Of a DNA stretch of 64,000 bases, positions 12,712 through 24,245 are shown one piece after another; position 1 is the stretch's first letter, and each line of letters opens with the position of its first letter. The notes below the pieces were generated by a model. The model did not search any database and was not told the origin of the DNA. It saw nothing but the letters and a program-made list of their open reading frames with translations. Made by a program: the position numbers and the translations under genes. The stretch is taken from contig OY720344.1 in assembly GCA_963082975.1 (NCBI GenBank), positions 248,001 to 312,000 on the forward strand, in the 5' to 3' direction. The DNA comes from Labia minor. Lineage: Eukaryota > Arthropoda > Insecta > Dermaptera > Spongiphoridae.

Positions 12712-13805
12712 CTTATATGTAAGACCAGGCTGTGACGTCATGAATGACTGGATGAGGTCATATAATTTTAAATTAAGAAAAAACTTAATAAAAATGATAT
12801 TTCTCGAGGATAAAACCAATACAAAGTGCATGATTCGTGGTGATATATAAAAAAATCTCCACATGTGAAATTTGGTGTGAAAATAACCCTTCCCTTCCTA
12901 TCGTCGATCGCTAATACTACCACTTCCGGTTTCCGGATTTGCACCAAAAGTTGATCCATTCATCCTACTGATGCATTAAGTAAATATACCAAATTTCATC
13001 AAAATCCGTTGAGCCGTTCAGGCTGTGTACATCTATACGGACGGACAGACATTATGCTAAAAATACTTTTTACCGACCGACGATAGTAAGGGAGGTATTG
13101 TTTTCACACCAAATTTCACATGTGGAGATTTTTACATATCTCCACGAATCATGCATTTTCTTAACCGAAAAAAGTATTTTTAGCATGATGTCTGTCCGTC
13201 CGTCCGTCTGTCCGTCTGTCCGTCCGTATAGATGTGTACAGCCTGAACGGCTGAACGGATTTTGATGAAATTTGGTATATTTACTTAATGCATCAGTGGG
13301 ATGAATTGATCAACTTTTGGTGCAAATCCGGAAACCGGAAGTGGTAGTATTAGCGATCGACGATAGTAAGGGAAGGGTTATTTTCACACCAAATTTCACA
13401 TGAGATTTTTTACATATCACGACGAATCATGCACTTTGTATTGGTTTTATTCTCGAGAAAAATCATTTTTATTAGTTTTTTTCTTAATTTAAAATTATAT
13501 GACGTCATCCAGCCATTCATGACGTCACAGCTGGTCTTACATATATATTATAAATAAAATAAAATTCAAAATATTTATGTTATATTCATATCTGTTTTTT
13601 ATTACATTAATAGATATATTAAAATTATTTGAAATTGTTTCTGTAGCTGAAAATTAATTTATTTCAAACCGTCGGTCGGTTCGGACCTGGCCACAGGTCA
13701 ACTTATTTCTGTTAAGAAAATGCATGATTCGTGGAGATATGTAAAAATCTCCACATGTGAAATTTGGTGTGAAAACAATACCTCCCTTACTATCGTCGGT
13801 CGGTA
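12712..13805 (-). mobile_element. DINE/HINE-like repeat, host copy split by another copy
   Basis: Minus-strand copy of a repeat of about 620 bp seen six or more times here. The intact type begins ACCGACCGACGATAGTAAGG, has a GTCCGTCC microsatellite, then AACGGCTCAACGG and GATGAAATTTGGTATA, and ends GGCCACAGGTCAACTTA. This copy is interrupted at a T-run by a plus-strand copy (13071-13705), then resumes at 13706. The 3' end of the host copy is truncated near 12712. Microsatellite core and T-run target resemble Helentron-associated DINE/HINE elements. The class is inferred. Confidence 0.7.
13071..13705 (+). mobile_element. DINE/HINE-like repeat inserted in its own family
   Basis: This is a full-length plus-strand copy with both termini, ACCGACCGACG at the left and GGTCAACTTA at the right. 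The flanks join into the continuous sequence found uninterrupted at 53089-53130. The empty site is a run of six Ts, and five Ts remain at the left and three at the right. Confidence 0.8.
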
Positions 13806-14578
13806 ATAAAAAATGGGCCTGCAAAGACCATAAAAAAAGACTTGACACGCCCATATTAAGTTTTGATACCTTATTTCTAAGCATGTCCAGAATAACTAAT
13901 TGATGGAAAAGCAGATGGGGGGCTAGGTGGGTTTTTTAAATTTAATTTTATTTAGAAGGAATAATTGGAATAAAAAAAATGTGGAATTTTCAGTTAAGTG
14001 AAAAATTATTTATTTAGAGGTAAAACTGACATTTCATCAATAAATTTTAGTGGTTGAGAATCACTGTTTTGGATTTGATTGATAATATGTAAATTTAAGA
14101 AAATAATAATTCTTTTAAAATTTGTTACATACTTTGATATAAGTATATTACAGTGAAAAATAATAAATTTTTAAGCTCTTAATCACTTAATCTATCAATT
14201 TTTTTCCATAATAAAAAATTGTCAATATATGTGTTTAATAAAATTTTATTATTACAAAAATCTGACTTGATGTTTCGTATAAATAAAGAAAACTAAATGC
14301 GCCCAATGTTTTTCGTTGTATATGAAGCAATTCTTCCCTAAACTTTGTCAGGCTTATAGAAAAATTATTTTATTTCTTTTAGTCCCTTAAAAAACGTTAT
14401 TTTATAATATTTTTTGATATTTATATTTTTATTTTCCCAATAATTATTTACAACTAATAAGGGTATTAAACAATTGTTTATTTATATACACAAAATAATC
14501 TATATAGAATATATTTCTTTTCATATTAAGTATTTCAACTGGCATTGCCAATTATACCGTGTAATATATCTTTATAAT
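13806..14578. other. AT-rich 3' flank of the receptor gene
   Basis: A segment at about 14305-14400, with ACTTTGTCAGGCTTAT, recurs at about 28245-28335 and is a small dispersed repeat. Nothing else was recognised. Confidence 0.45.
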
Positions 14579-16246
14579 TTATGAAAAATCAAATAATCTA
14601 ATTTCGATTAAAAACAATAAAAATGCAATTGATTCACCAATAAATAGAACAATAAAAGCAATTTGTAAATCTTTTAAAGTGAATACCCGGTTCGAATTTG
14701 AAACATTTTCATGTAATATTTGTTTAAGTAGGTCATTCCATTGTTCTATATATTCTAACCATTCAGCCACTCCATTTTCATAAAATAAATTCAGAATTTT
14801 ATTTAAAATATCATTAAATGGTAGCTGAAAAGTTTGTTCATTAAAAGTGACAGGAAATAATCCTATACGTTCTTTAATGATATGCAAATTTTTTTCATAA
14901 CGTTCAATATTGTGAAATAGAAAAGAGACCTCTTTGCATGAGTATACTAATGCCAAACTTGAATTCCAATATAGATCATTCAATGTTTTTGGATAATTCT
15001 CTAAAGGAGTAAAATCAAATGTTGTTGCATTTTTGAATATTGGATGAAAATTAAAGCTATCTGAATGGTCGAATTTTAAAAAATTACATGTGTTTGGACT
15101 GTGACAAATAATTATTTTTTTAGCTTCCACCAACTGTTTTAATGTGTTAATGGATGCAAATCTTCCTGGGTATTGTATATTTTTAAATAATGTCGATTGA
15201 AGTAAACTGGAAATGATAATAACAGAAACAATTGATAACATTCCAGAAAGAAATCGTGATCGATTTTTATTAATGGAATGAAACCATTGGACTGAATAGC
15301 TTAAAAAGATTTGCAAAATTTGAATTTGAGATTGGAAAATTGTCTGCTTTGGTGCATTCATACAATACCACAATAAACCACTAATGAATACTAGCAGAAA
15401 TAAACAAATCCATGTGCTCCAATGGAAACACCAGAATAAAGCCTGCCATTCTGGATGCAATTCTCCTTTATGAACGACAACACATAATGGCTGTAGAAAA
15501 TAAACTGGATCGATTTCACGAGTGGTCCACATTACATTATTATTTAAAATTAATGTCAAACCATTTGTCTTTTTTGTCGCATTAAATTTGCATAAAATAG
15601 TATTATACATTGTGTAAATTTTATTAGAAAAGTTATTTTGTTTTATATCTGACATTAATAATAAACCTTTATGATGGAAATTTGGTCTCTGATTGAAATA
15701 TGCAAAATTTATATTGGAAATTAGTTTGCTGCCATTTTTTAACCAAGGTGATTGAATCCATAATTCAGAAATTATAATTGTGTCCTTAGACATATATTCA
15801 CAGACAATTAAACTACGAAATAAATTCCAAAAATAGTAACTTGGTGGCAAATTATTTTGTAAATATTTTTCACATAAATTATATCCAAATGTGTCTTGTA
15901 AATCGATATAAAAGATAATATTGCTATTTGACAATCTAGAAAGTATATTCTGAAAGTATTCATAAATATTAAAATCGAAAAAAATTATATTCTTAGCATA
16001 ATTCGGTATATAAGTATTACATATATTTAAATCGATGATAATAGCATTTTCTAGTGAAGCAATAAATTCATTAATATATGGATATTCATGTGGTATAATA
16101 CATATTGGATATGAATTTATAAAATGTTTCTTAATCACATCACTTATCAAAAAATTGAAATTTCTATTTGGAATCGTATTATTATATTCGGTGACGCTCA
16201 TCACCAGCAAATGTGGAATCATGAAAAGAAAAGAAATCCACAACAT
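14579..16246 (-). CDS. Divergent ionotropic receptor (IR) 1
   Basis: The single-exon ORF of 555 residues is a variant ionotropic glutamate receptor, a ligand-gated channel used by insects for chemosensation, acting in the dendritic membrane of sensory neurons. A hydrophobic start (1-19) looks like a signal peptide. A ligand-binding S1-like region follows. TM1 is about 276-296, the pore loop 306-322, TM2 331-353 with ISSLLQS, the S2 half follows with YPGRFASINTL (359-369), and TM3 is 525-548 with LQIAFIVLFIGESI. No long amino-terminal domain is present, as usual for IRs. Glutamate-binding residues are not evident, so the ligand is unknown. It is paralogous to 56280-57974. A run of Ts then AG just upstream of the ATG could be a 3' splice site for a 5' UTR exon. 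Confidence 0.88.
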   Translation of the reverse strand: MLWISFLFMIPHLLVMSVTEYNNTIPNRNFNFLISDVIKKHFINSYPICIIPHEYPYINEFIASLENAIIIDLNICNTYIPNYAKNIIFFDFNIYEYFQNILSRLSNSNIIFYIDLQDTFGYNLCEKYLQNNLPPSYYFWNLFRSLIVCEYMSKDTIIISELWIQSPWLKNGSKLISNINFAYFNQRPNFHHKGLLLMSDIKQNNFSNKIYTMYNTILCKFNATKKTNGLTLILNNNVMWTTREIDPVYFLQPLCVVVHKGELHPEWQALFWCFHWSTWICLFLLVFISGLLWYCMNAPKQTIFQSQIQILQIFLSYSVQWFHSINKNRSRFLSGMLSIVSVIIISSLLQSTLFKNIQYPGRFASINTLKQLVEAKKIIICHSPNTCNFLKFDHSDSFNFHPIFKNATTFDFTPLENYPKTLNDLYWNSSLALVYSCKEVSFLFHNIERYEKNLHIIKERIGLFPVTFNEQTFQLPFNDILNKILNLFYENGVAEWLEYIEQWNDLLKQILHENVSNSNRVFTLKDLQIAFIVLFIGESIAFLLFLIEIRLFDFS

Positions 16247-16929
16247 ATTTGTTTTTATCTTAACCTAAAAAAAAAATAATTTTAATTTATTATTTTTTAA
16301 TTATAAAAACAATAAATTAAATTAATTAGTCATTGGTATTTACAGTAAGAATTTACACATTAAAAATGTAATTTCGTTTTTCAATGAGAATATTTATTTT
16401 CATTGAATAAAAAATGAAAACACTTTTAGTATTTAATCAACGGCAACTTTTATATTAATGCAAAATGTTATATCTACAAAATAATACGAGTACAAACAAT
16501 ATTTGTATATCTAGAGAACCAAAGAATTATTGCCTTTATACTTACAATTAGTATAAATATATTAAAAATAAAAAGACAAATCATTTAAATTATATATTAT
16601 GGGAATAGATTTTATATATAATTATACGATCTATATGAAAAGTATTGTAATAAATTGATATTTCTAATAAATCATAAATAAAAGAAAGAAAAGTAAATTA
16701 ATATTCATTTTCATACTAATATCTATAGCTATACAATGACATATATACAAACAGGTTGGTTGAAAAGTTTTGAAAGAGAGAGACATCTTTAAATTATTAG
16801 AAGAATCAAAATTAATACGCTAATTTAATATTTAATCTTTCATACGAGCAAACTAAAATTTTTATTTCGATCTATCAATTCATTGTTTGTTTAAAAGCCA
16901 TTTATAGTTGTCGTGTCAGAGTAATTTTT
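16247..16929. other. AT-rich 5' flank of IR 1
   Basis: On the minus strand a T-tract ending in AG lies at about 16266-16275, immediately upstream of the start codon. It could be the acceptor of a 5' UTR intron. No core promoter motif was convincing. Confidence 0.35.
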
Positions 16930-17553
16930 ACCGACCGACGATAGTAAGGGAGGTATTGTTTTCACACCAAATTTCACATGTGGAGATTTTTACATATCTC
17001 CACGAATCATGCATTTTCTAAACAGAAAAAAGTATTTTTAGCATGATGTCTGTCCGTCCGTCCGTCCGTATAGATGTGTACAGCCTGAACGGCTCAACCG
17101 ATTTTGATGAAATTTGGTATATTTACTTAATGCATCAGTGGGATGAATTGATAAACTTTTGGTGCAATTCCGGAAACCGGAAGTGGTAGTATTAGCGATC
17201 GACGATAGGAAGGAAAGGGTTATTTTCACACCAAAGGAGATTTTTTTATATATCACCACGAATCATGCACTTTGTATTGGTTTTATCCTCGAGAAAAATC
17301 ATATTTATTAGTTTTTTCTTGATTTAAAATTATATGACGTCATCCAGCCATTCATGACGTCACAGTCTGGTCTTACATATATATTATAAATAAAATAAAA
17401 TTAAAAATATTTATGTTCTATCCATATCTGTTAATGTTAATGTTTTTTATTACATTAATAGATATATTAAAATTATTTGAAATTGTTTCTGTAGCTGGAA
17501 ATTAATTTATTTCAAACAGTCGGTCGGTTCGGACCTGGCCACAGGTCAACTTA
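16930..17553 (+). mobile_element. DINE/HINE-like repeat
   Basis: Full-length copy with both termini (ACCGACCGACG and GGTCAACTTA), GTCCGTCC microsatellite and ATGACGTCA motifs in the 3' half. No coding. Confidence 0.8.
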
Positions 17554-18185
17554 TTTACAATAGAAAAAAACCGAACCGAATAATTGCACTCGATTGGGAA
17601 AACATTGAGGGACAGAATTTTTAATTTACGATTAATTTTTAAATACATCTCGATTTTCAGCATTGAAAATCGCTTTATTTGATTTACTTATTTAGCAGAT
17701 AGAAAATTTATCTGTTATTTATTTTATCAATAGTTTCACTTTGGTGATATCATTTTGAAAGAAATTTATAGGAGCAGAATGACCATTATTCTTAGAAATA
17801 TTAATTATTTCTTTCTTTCTTTTGTGGTTTTGTGGCTCTTGAAATAAAGCGGAAGGCTTTGGATGTTTTCAGAATAATTATTCCTCACCTTTTTGCTTAC
17901 TTCAGTTTGATTGTCTTTGCTGGTTCTTTTTTTTTTTTTTGTTTTTTGGAGCCAATAGTAGACCACTAATCAATCTCCAAGACGAATCCTGTGTTTCTTC
18001 AATGAACAAACTCACTTGTTCTACATTTTGTATTTCAACTTCTTTTTGAGATAATTGTGTATCGCAAAAAAAAAAAAAAAACAAGAAGGTTTATAATAAA
18101 TGTTTTTTAAAATCTATTTTGTCCAGGAGTTGGATTTTTAAGTCAGTTCAAGTAGATTTATATTATTGTATTATATTTATTATTT
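17554..18185. other. Intergenic DNA, no recognised feature
   Basis: Poly(T)/poly(A) runs occur at about 17927-17940 and 18065-18081. No element ends or genes were recognised. Confidence 0.45.
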
Positions 18186-18680
18186 ATAGTTTAACTCGAA
18201 ACCACATTTCTCCAAGTCCTATTATCTCCCATCTCACACACTTGCACACATGCCTTCCAACATCCATCTATCATCAATCCTTCTTGCAATGTGTCCTGCC
18301 CATCGTAACCTTCTTGATTTTATTACTCTAACTATGTCTGGAGATGTATAAAGCTCATCCAATTCGTCGTTATGGAGTCTCTGCCATTCTCCGGTGACCT
18401 CATCCTTCTATGGCGCATAAATGCTGCGAAGAATCATCTTATTTTCACAAATATTCTAAATATTCTACTCTCGTCTCCTAAGGTCATGCCCCACATCTGT
18501 ATAATACCCAATAATATACAACAGGCAAAATAATTGTTTTATATATAATTTATTGTAGTTTTATTTCCCTTGATAATAATTTTCACAAGATAAGCCTGTT
18601 TACTGCATGATAACAGGCATTGCTCGATTGCAACCTCGATTTATCCTCAAAAATTATTATCCTGCAAAATTACCAAACCT
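18186..18680 (-). pseudogene. RTE retrotransposon C-terminal relic
   Basis: The reverse complement matches the region after the reverse transcriptase of the RTE copies at 4494 and 31434, including the blocks for GEWQRLHN-like, RRLRWAGH-like and the cysteine/tyrosine-rich LYGC-like motifs. Frameshifts break it. Unlike the plus-strand copies it does not continue into the Helitron tail, so it looks like an independent RTE insertion. Confidence 0.65.
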
Positions 18681-19494
18681 AAGTATTTATTAGAATTATA
18701 TGATTATTTGATTTAAAAAAATATGAAACCCCCAGGTATCAAATGGTATTTATCAATGCGAAATCTGTGCCGATTTCCATCTAGCTCTCTCTCTCTCTCT
18801 CTCTTCATATGTACATCTCCTCCTAATTCTTATTCTCGACATTATCGATGGTAATTCAAAGCAATTTATAAAATTGTCAATATTAAAAATTAAACTAGTG
18901 ATAAATAAAATTTAAATTGTATATCTATTTAAATTTTCGACCACAACAGTTGCAAACTTTAAATGGTTTATTGATTTATCTTAAAAAATAGATTTGTGAA
19001 TTGAAAAAGAAAAATATATATTAATAATAATAAAAGTAATGAACTAATGGATATAAAAAAATCAAACTCAGATAACAATAGATTGTGGGAGTTGTCTCCC
19101 CCTCCGTTAGAAGATCAACCTTTCCAAATGATAAATCAAATAATTTTATAATTTATTTAGTTTGCAGTTAAGGGAGAAATATTTTTAAAGATGATATTAT
19201 ATATTATTTAATATTGTTAAAATAAAATTAAAAAATAAAAGAATAAAAAAATGATATTTATTAAGAATAAACAAATTACTTAGTAGATAAACTACAAAAC
19301 TACAAAATTAAAGAAAGTCAATATTTACATTCAGAATACAATCGTAAACACAAAATTTTACAATGTAAATAAATAAATAAATAAATAAATAACTATTAAA
19401 AAGTACAATAATAGAAATTATTTTTTTTTTTAAACAAAAACTTATTAATAACGAAAGTGTACACTAATTTAATATTACACATCTATATATTTAA
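18681..19494. other. AT-rich intergenic DNA
   Basis: There is a (CT)n tract at about 18784-18803 and an AAAT tandem run near 19370-19391. No gene was seen. Confidence 0.45.
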
Positions 19495-19690
19495 TACGAT
19501 AGTGTCCGTCTGTACGCAAAAACCTCCAGAGCCTAAACTACAAGGAGTAAGGTAACCAAATTTTTCTGAGGTGAAGGGTACCTCAAATGATGAAAAATAA
19601 AAAAGAAATTAGAATCTTAGGTAACTCCTGAGCTGAGCTGCGGGTGTTCCATTTTCCAGAAATATATATAAAGGAGAGTATTTGTATGTA
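19495..19690 (+). repeat. Small Helitron-head-like repeat
   Basis: It has GTGTCCGTCTGTACG followed by a GAGCCTAAACTACAAGGAG stretch, the layout of the 5' head modules seen in other repeats in this window. Only one copy was seen, so the family assignment is weak. Confidence 0.35.
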
Positions 19691-19899
19691 TGTAATTTGT
19701 TTACTTTTTTGTTGTCATAGAAACAGATATATATATATATATATATAATTAGAACCTCTCTCTCTCCCTCTATTTAAAATTTTAAAAAATTTCTTAAACC
19801 AGGTAAATGAATTGGACTGGAAGAGGAGACATGTGATTAGAGAAATTGGGGAAAAATCAACCGAAATGTAATTAAACAAAAAAAATCAAGAATTATGAT

Positions 19900-20600
19900 A
19901 CGGATACGACTTACATACAATTAACATACAAAATGTAGAATTTGAAAAAGTATAAATATTTAAATACTTAAGATCTCTAATCACGAAGGATAATAATATT
20001 CGAGAAGAATTTAAATCGACGTTGTAATTGTGTAACGCCTGTTATTATGCAGTAAAGGGGCTTATCTCATCAAAGAGGATCAAAATTAAAATATATAAAA
20101 CAATTATTTTTCATGTTGATCGATGACTAGGGCGACCATATTTCGAAAACACCAAACCGGGACAAACGTAATACCTTTTTTTAGAACTAAATTGAAAAAA
20201 TTTTGAAAAAAAATTACGAAATGTCCTAAATATTGAAAAAACAGTAGGGTGTCCCGAAGACTTTTTTGGGACAGAGCACCTAAAGACGGGACGTTTGGTC
20301 ACCCTCTGGGAGACGATTTGGAGTATTTGTGAGATTAATATTGTTCGCAGCATTTATAGGCCAAAAGAAGATGAGGTCACAGGGGGATGGCGGAGATGGC
20401 ATAACGAGATATAATGTTCAGATATAGTTAAGGGTATAAAATCAAGAAGGCTGGGATGGGAAGGGGACGTGGTTGGAATTGGAGAAACTAGAAATTGGGA
20501 GAAACCGATTGGGAAACATCCGGTGGAAGACCAAGGACCAAGGTGGGTGGACAATGAAGGAAGGGACATGGAATGATAATTAACAAACAAGTGCATCTAA
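19900..20600 (+). pseudogene. RTE relic with embedded hAT-type MITE
   Basis: Degenerate coding from the end of the reverse transcriptase (matching ATACAAAATGTAGAATTTGA in other copies) through the C-terminal tail. It is interrupted at 20129-20306 by a small inverted-repeat element. Downstream, a Helitron-like 3' tail starts near 20697. Confidence 0.65.
20129..20306. mobile_element. Short hAT-like MITE
   Basis: The ends are AGGGCGACCATATTTCG and, read inward from the right, AGGGTGACCAAACGTCC. These are imperfect inverted termini of a kind found on hAT MITEs. It is 178 bp with no ORF and sits inside an RTE relic whose homology resumes on both sides. A clean 8-bp duplication was not found. Confidence 0.6.
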
Positions 20601-20696
20601 ACTTGGCATTGGGATGGATTTGAACCCTTTTTTAGGCAAACAAATAACCGATATGAACTTGGCCTGCTTTTTAACAGGTATGTTTTGGATTAGATA

Positions 20697-20868
20697 TATT
20701 TTACAAGAAAACAAATACATGTCTTATCTACTTATACTGATTGAAACAAAATGGATGAAAATCTTTTACATACAGACTTTCAACCAAATACTATGTATCA
20801 CTCGGGGGTACAGGGGGCGGAGCCCCCGTCTAGGTGTGAAGAGCGCCGAAGGCGCTCGGAGCAGCTAG
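20697..20868 (+). repeat. Helitron-like 3' tail, copy 3
   Basis: It is intact at the terminus: GGGGGCGGAGCCCCC palindrome, GAGCGCCGAAGGCGCTC hairpin, then CAGCTAG at 20862-20868 followed by T. Confidence 0.75.
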
Positions 20869-21418
20869 TCTATTTTAATTTTAAACCAATCATTGTTTGA
20901 ATAATTAATTACTCTTATTCCTAGTCTATAGTCTTTATTTATAATATCATTTAATATTTAATATTTAACCGCCTCACACTCTTTCTGAAAAAATTTAATT
21001 TAGATTGAATTCACTAAAATCCACCATCATGAAAATGTAATGATATACGTGAATAGTTTCATCATTTATTGCTGCAACAGGCACATTGTCTGTCTTATCA
21101 TTACAAATTCCCCCCTAGCATATATATTATTACAACATTATTATATTCTAAAATATATTCTGAAAAATTTAATAGACAGATAAAAATATAATAATAATAA
21201 TAAGAGAAGACAAAAGATGAAATAAATATAATAATAATAATAATAATAGTAATTTGTAAAATTTAAAATTATTTTTGTTTGTAATAATACTTGATCAATT
21301 ATAAATTTTTTCATTTTAATTTATTTTACTAAAAGGGCTCATAAATAAATACTATTTGAAACAGAGATAGTAATATAATAATACATTATCAATCATTTTA
21401 TAATTTTCAACATTTTAA
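20869..21418. other. 3' flank of the secreted-protein gene
   Basis: It contains AAT/ATA microsatellites (about 21187-21250). On the minus strand, several AATAAA-type signals lie downstream of the stop codon. No other feature. Confidence 0.45.
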
Positions 21419-22684
21419 TTATTTTTCAATATTTTTTAAAAATTGATTAATAGATGGGGTTGAATCTCTTTGATAATGGTATTCGAATGGTTGTTGTTGT
21501 TGTTGTTGATGATGATATTTTACACGACAACCATCTTTCCAATGTATACGTTTTCGTGGAGTGATATTTTCCGCTGATTGATCATCATTTTGATATTGAC
21601 GCGATTGGAAATCAATGGGATAATTTAATAACTCTCGTTTCTTTCTTTTACCAAGCATAAGTGGAACAACCATAGCCATAGTAGCTGGTAGTATACCTGC
21701 ACCTACAGCTGCTAACATTGCTGTCCGTCTGTCCGCTTCCATTTTATTGGATAATGCAGTACTATGTGACATTTGTGCTATTTGTTGTTGTTGTTGTTGT
21801 TGTTGTTGGGATTTATTCTTGATTTGTTGTTGTGCCTCATCAATTGTTTGAAAGGACGATTCCACTTCTAAGAGACCGCCGTGAGAGGTTGTCATATTTT
21901 TCTCCCCTTTCATGGATGGTAAAACTGTTAATTTAATTCCTCGTGTTGATTTCGTTACAACAGCACCTGGAGAGAATTCTAAGGAGCGTGCTTGTGGTAA
22001 CGAATAGCCTTTTGTACTGGATAGCAACACCCATTGGCCATCACCCATCATTGGATAGGTGGGTGGATGCGGATGTTGGATAGGAGGCTGAAAAGGAAAT
22101 CGATTATATGGCTTATCCTGATAATCAATTTCATTATTATTATTATTACAATCAGGTCGTGGTTTAGGAATTGGTTTCATTTCATATGGATAATCAATCT
22201 CTGAATTTTTATCCGGCCAATTAGGTCTTGATGGTGGCTTATCTGTCCAAGGAGGTCGATACGATGGTTCATAGGATGAACTAATAGGACGATCATACGG
22301 CGCGGTTTCAATTTTATCATACCAATTGGTAGGGATTGGAGGTTTCGAATGATGCGTAGGTGGATAATGATGCCAGGGTCGTTCCGTTTCAATGGATGGT
22401 CTCTGCTGATGATACGATGGGGCTACTGCACTTTGCCATTTAGAGATTTTGGTACTCGACCATGGGACAGGATCCAGTGTCACCCAACCATTATGATCAT
22501 CATAAGGATGTTTATGGGGCCGGGAAATTAAACTCCAACGTTCCTCTTTACTCTCGACAGGATCCATTTCAACATCAAACTCATTATTATTATTATTATT
22601 ATTGTCATTGCGATCATCAAGAATTAAACTTGCTAATCGCGTAGTGGAAGCCTCTTGGTTATTATTCGGACTTGAATTTGTTAT
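21419..22684 (-). CDS. Secreted/membrane Pro- and Gln-rich protein, exon 3 (last)
   Basis: The largest exon encodes 421 residues of a predicted 593-residue protein. The minus-strand acceptor is a T-run plus AG just before 22684, entering in phase 0. The ATG at 22567 is internal. Visible features: a Pro/Tyr/Trp-rich region, a well-formed domain around GDGQWVLLSSTKGY, a nine-residue Gln run (residues 465-473), a hydrophobic stretch at 493-517, and KRKKR at 518-522, which may be a stop-transfer or furin-type site. The tail has another Gln run. The CAG/CAA runs and histidine stretches are microsatellite-like. I do not recognise the family. Function is unknown; the layout suggests an extracellular or type I membrane protein. 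Confidence 0.8.
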   Translation of the reverse strand: MTNSSPNNNQEASTTRLASLILDDRNDNNNNNNNEFDVEMDPVESKEERWSLISRPHKHPYDDHNGWVTLDPVPWSSTKISKWQSAVAPSYHQQRPSIETERPWHHYPPTHHSKPPIPTNWYDKIETAPYDRPISSSYEPSYRPPWTDKPPSRPNWPDKNSEIDYPYEMKPIPKPRPDCNNNNNEIDYQDKPYNRFPFQPPIQHPHPPTYPMMGDGQWVLLSSTKGYSLPQARSLEFSPGAVVTKSTRGIKLTVLPSMKGEKNMTTSHGGLLEVESSFQTIDEAQQQIKNKSQQQQQQQQQIAQMSHSTALSNKMEADRRTAMLAAVGAGILPATMAMVVPLMLGKRKKRELLNYPIDFQSRQYQNDDQSAENITPRKRIHWKDGCRVKYHHQQQQQQPFEYHYQRDSTPSINQFLKNIEK

Positions 22685-22749
22685 CTAAAAAAAATCAAAA
22701 AACAAAAAACAAAATTAAATAAGAGAACATTAGATAGCTAGATGGATAC
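22685..22749 (-). other. Intron 2 of the secreted-protein gene (65 bp)
   Basis: It begins GTATCC after AGA and ends in a T-run plus AG. Both flanking codons are in phase 0, which is why this donor was chosen over the nearer AAGTTTAG, which would shift the frame. Confidence 0.65.
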
Positions 22750-23019
22750 TCTTGATGGACAAATGGGTTTATAATAAATATATGTAGTTGTAATCAAAAT
22801 CAAATCTAAACTTGCCATATCATTTAGTTCCGCAGTGGGGGGTTTGGATGTTCGTACCGAGGCGTATTCTTTCAACAATTGCTCCAATAAATGGGATGGA
22901 TATTGTTTGTAGGTAGGTTTAACAGTAGAAATTTCAATTGTAGTTGAACAGGATTTTCCTGGAGCACAATCTAATTGCAATGACGATTCAGGACCTGGAA
23001 TCGAGGACGTCTCCAATAT
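22750..23019 (-). CDS. Secreted/membrane protein, exon 2
   Basis: There are exactly 90 codons, phase 0 at both ends. The acceptor is TATTTTTTAG before 23019 and the donor is AGA/GTATCC. The product starts ILETSSIPGPESSLQ and includes two cysteines (CAPGKSC) and a segment HLLEQLLKEY likely helical. It joins exon 1 at the residue pair Lys82-Ile83. The position of the 3' boundary is less certain than the 5' one. Confidence 0.7.
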
Positions 23020-23508
23020 CTAAAAAATATAATATTTTTAATATAAAACATTATTTTAATTAAATGTTCAATTTTATCAAAATATTATAATTCCAAAAAA
23101 AAAAAATCTATAGAGTAATAGCTATTAAGCAAATATTTAAATATCGTTATTTTTTAAAGGCATAACAATCAAGCCTGTAATTTAAGAAATGTATAAAATA
23201 TATGATATTTATATATGATAATTATTTTTAAATTCTTTTAATTATTAATTTAAAACGTTAAATTTTTTAAACTAGATAATAAAAATGTGATTCAAAAATA
23301 TAACTGAATTTAAATATTTTTTAGTTGCATTTCTACTTTAAGTTGACATATATAGATATTTATGCATTCTTTGATTTTTTTTTTATAAACCCGTTTAAAA
23401 TGACACTAAAAATGACTAAATTAGATTATCTTTTTTTTTTTTTTGTTTTTAGTTTAATTACTCAATTATTAATGACTACTATATTTTAAGTTAAAAAAAT
23501 GATCTATA

Positions 23509-23760
23509 TATATATATAAAAGGTTTGTGTCTGCACATTGCTCAGAATTGAAAAATTTGTCTGTCTCTCCGGAAATTCTGACGTTAAAGACTCAAAATTG
23601 GCTGAACCGATTTCGATGAAATTACATCACAGTATTCTTGTATACTTCTATTTGCTAAATTTGATTTTATTCTATACTATAAATTGTTTAAAATTTGGCA
23701 TGAACATGTTGTCATTCATCAGCGCAAAGAATACAATCTGAAGAATGTTTATAATATCTA
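23509..23760 (+). repeat. Helitron-like 5' head
   Basis: It has TATATATATATAAAAGG, then a short GTCTGTCTC, then GGCTGAACCGATTTCGATG and AAATT, matching the head module seen at 122 and 2970. With the tail at 24061-24245 it may form one degraded Helitron carrying an RTE fragment. Confidence 0.5.
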
Positions 23761-23934
23761 TATTTTTATTTTTATTTTTCTAATATTTACAATATTTAAA
23801 ATTGATCATATTGGCCGTTTTAACTTAACTGTTATTTAACACATTGAAAATATGACTGAATATTACCTCTTTTAATTTTTAAGATTATATGAATAAATAA
23901 TTTTAGATTTGTGTTCTCATTTTCGCGTAAGAAT

Positions 23935-24245
23935 TTAATATGGGCGAACAATGTAGAAAGGGATGTGAGTGAGATGGATGGTAGGAGTTAGATGGATTTA
24001 ACTCCGGTTAGGGACAATTGGAGAACTTTCGAGTACCGTGTAGCCACAAAGATAGATAGATGGATATGTAGATTTATAATAAAATATACAATATTAATAC
24101 ATAATTAATTTTCTGATTAAATTAAAATATATTTTAAATAAGAAAACAAAAACAAATGAATGTTTTATGTAATATATTGAATTAAACAAAATGGATAAAA
24201 ACCTTTTACATACACACTTTCAACCAAATACTATGTATTACTTCT
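23935..24245 (+). repeat. Degraded RTE tail joined to Helitron-like 3' tail
   Basis: 23935-24060 matches the last part of the RTE C-terminal region, ending in AGATAGATAGATGG. 24061-24245 matches the Helitron tail up to CAAATACTATGTATTAC, where homology stops before the terminal hairpins. The order and junction are the same as at 5010, 31935 and 52085. Confidence 0.6.
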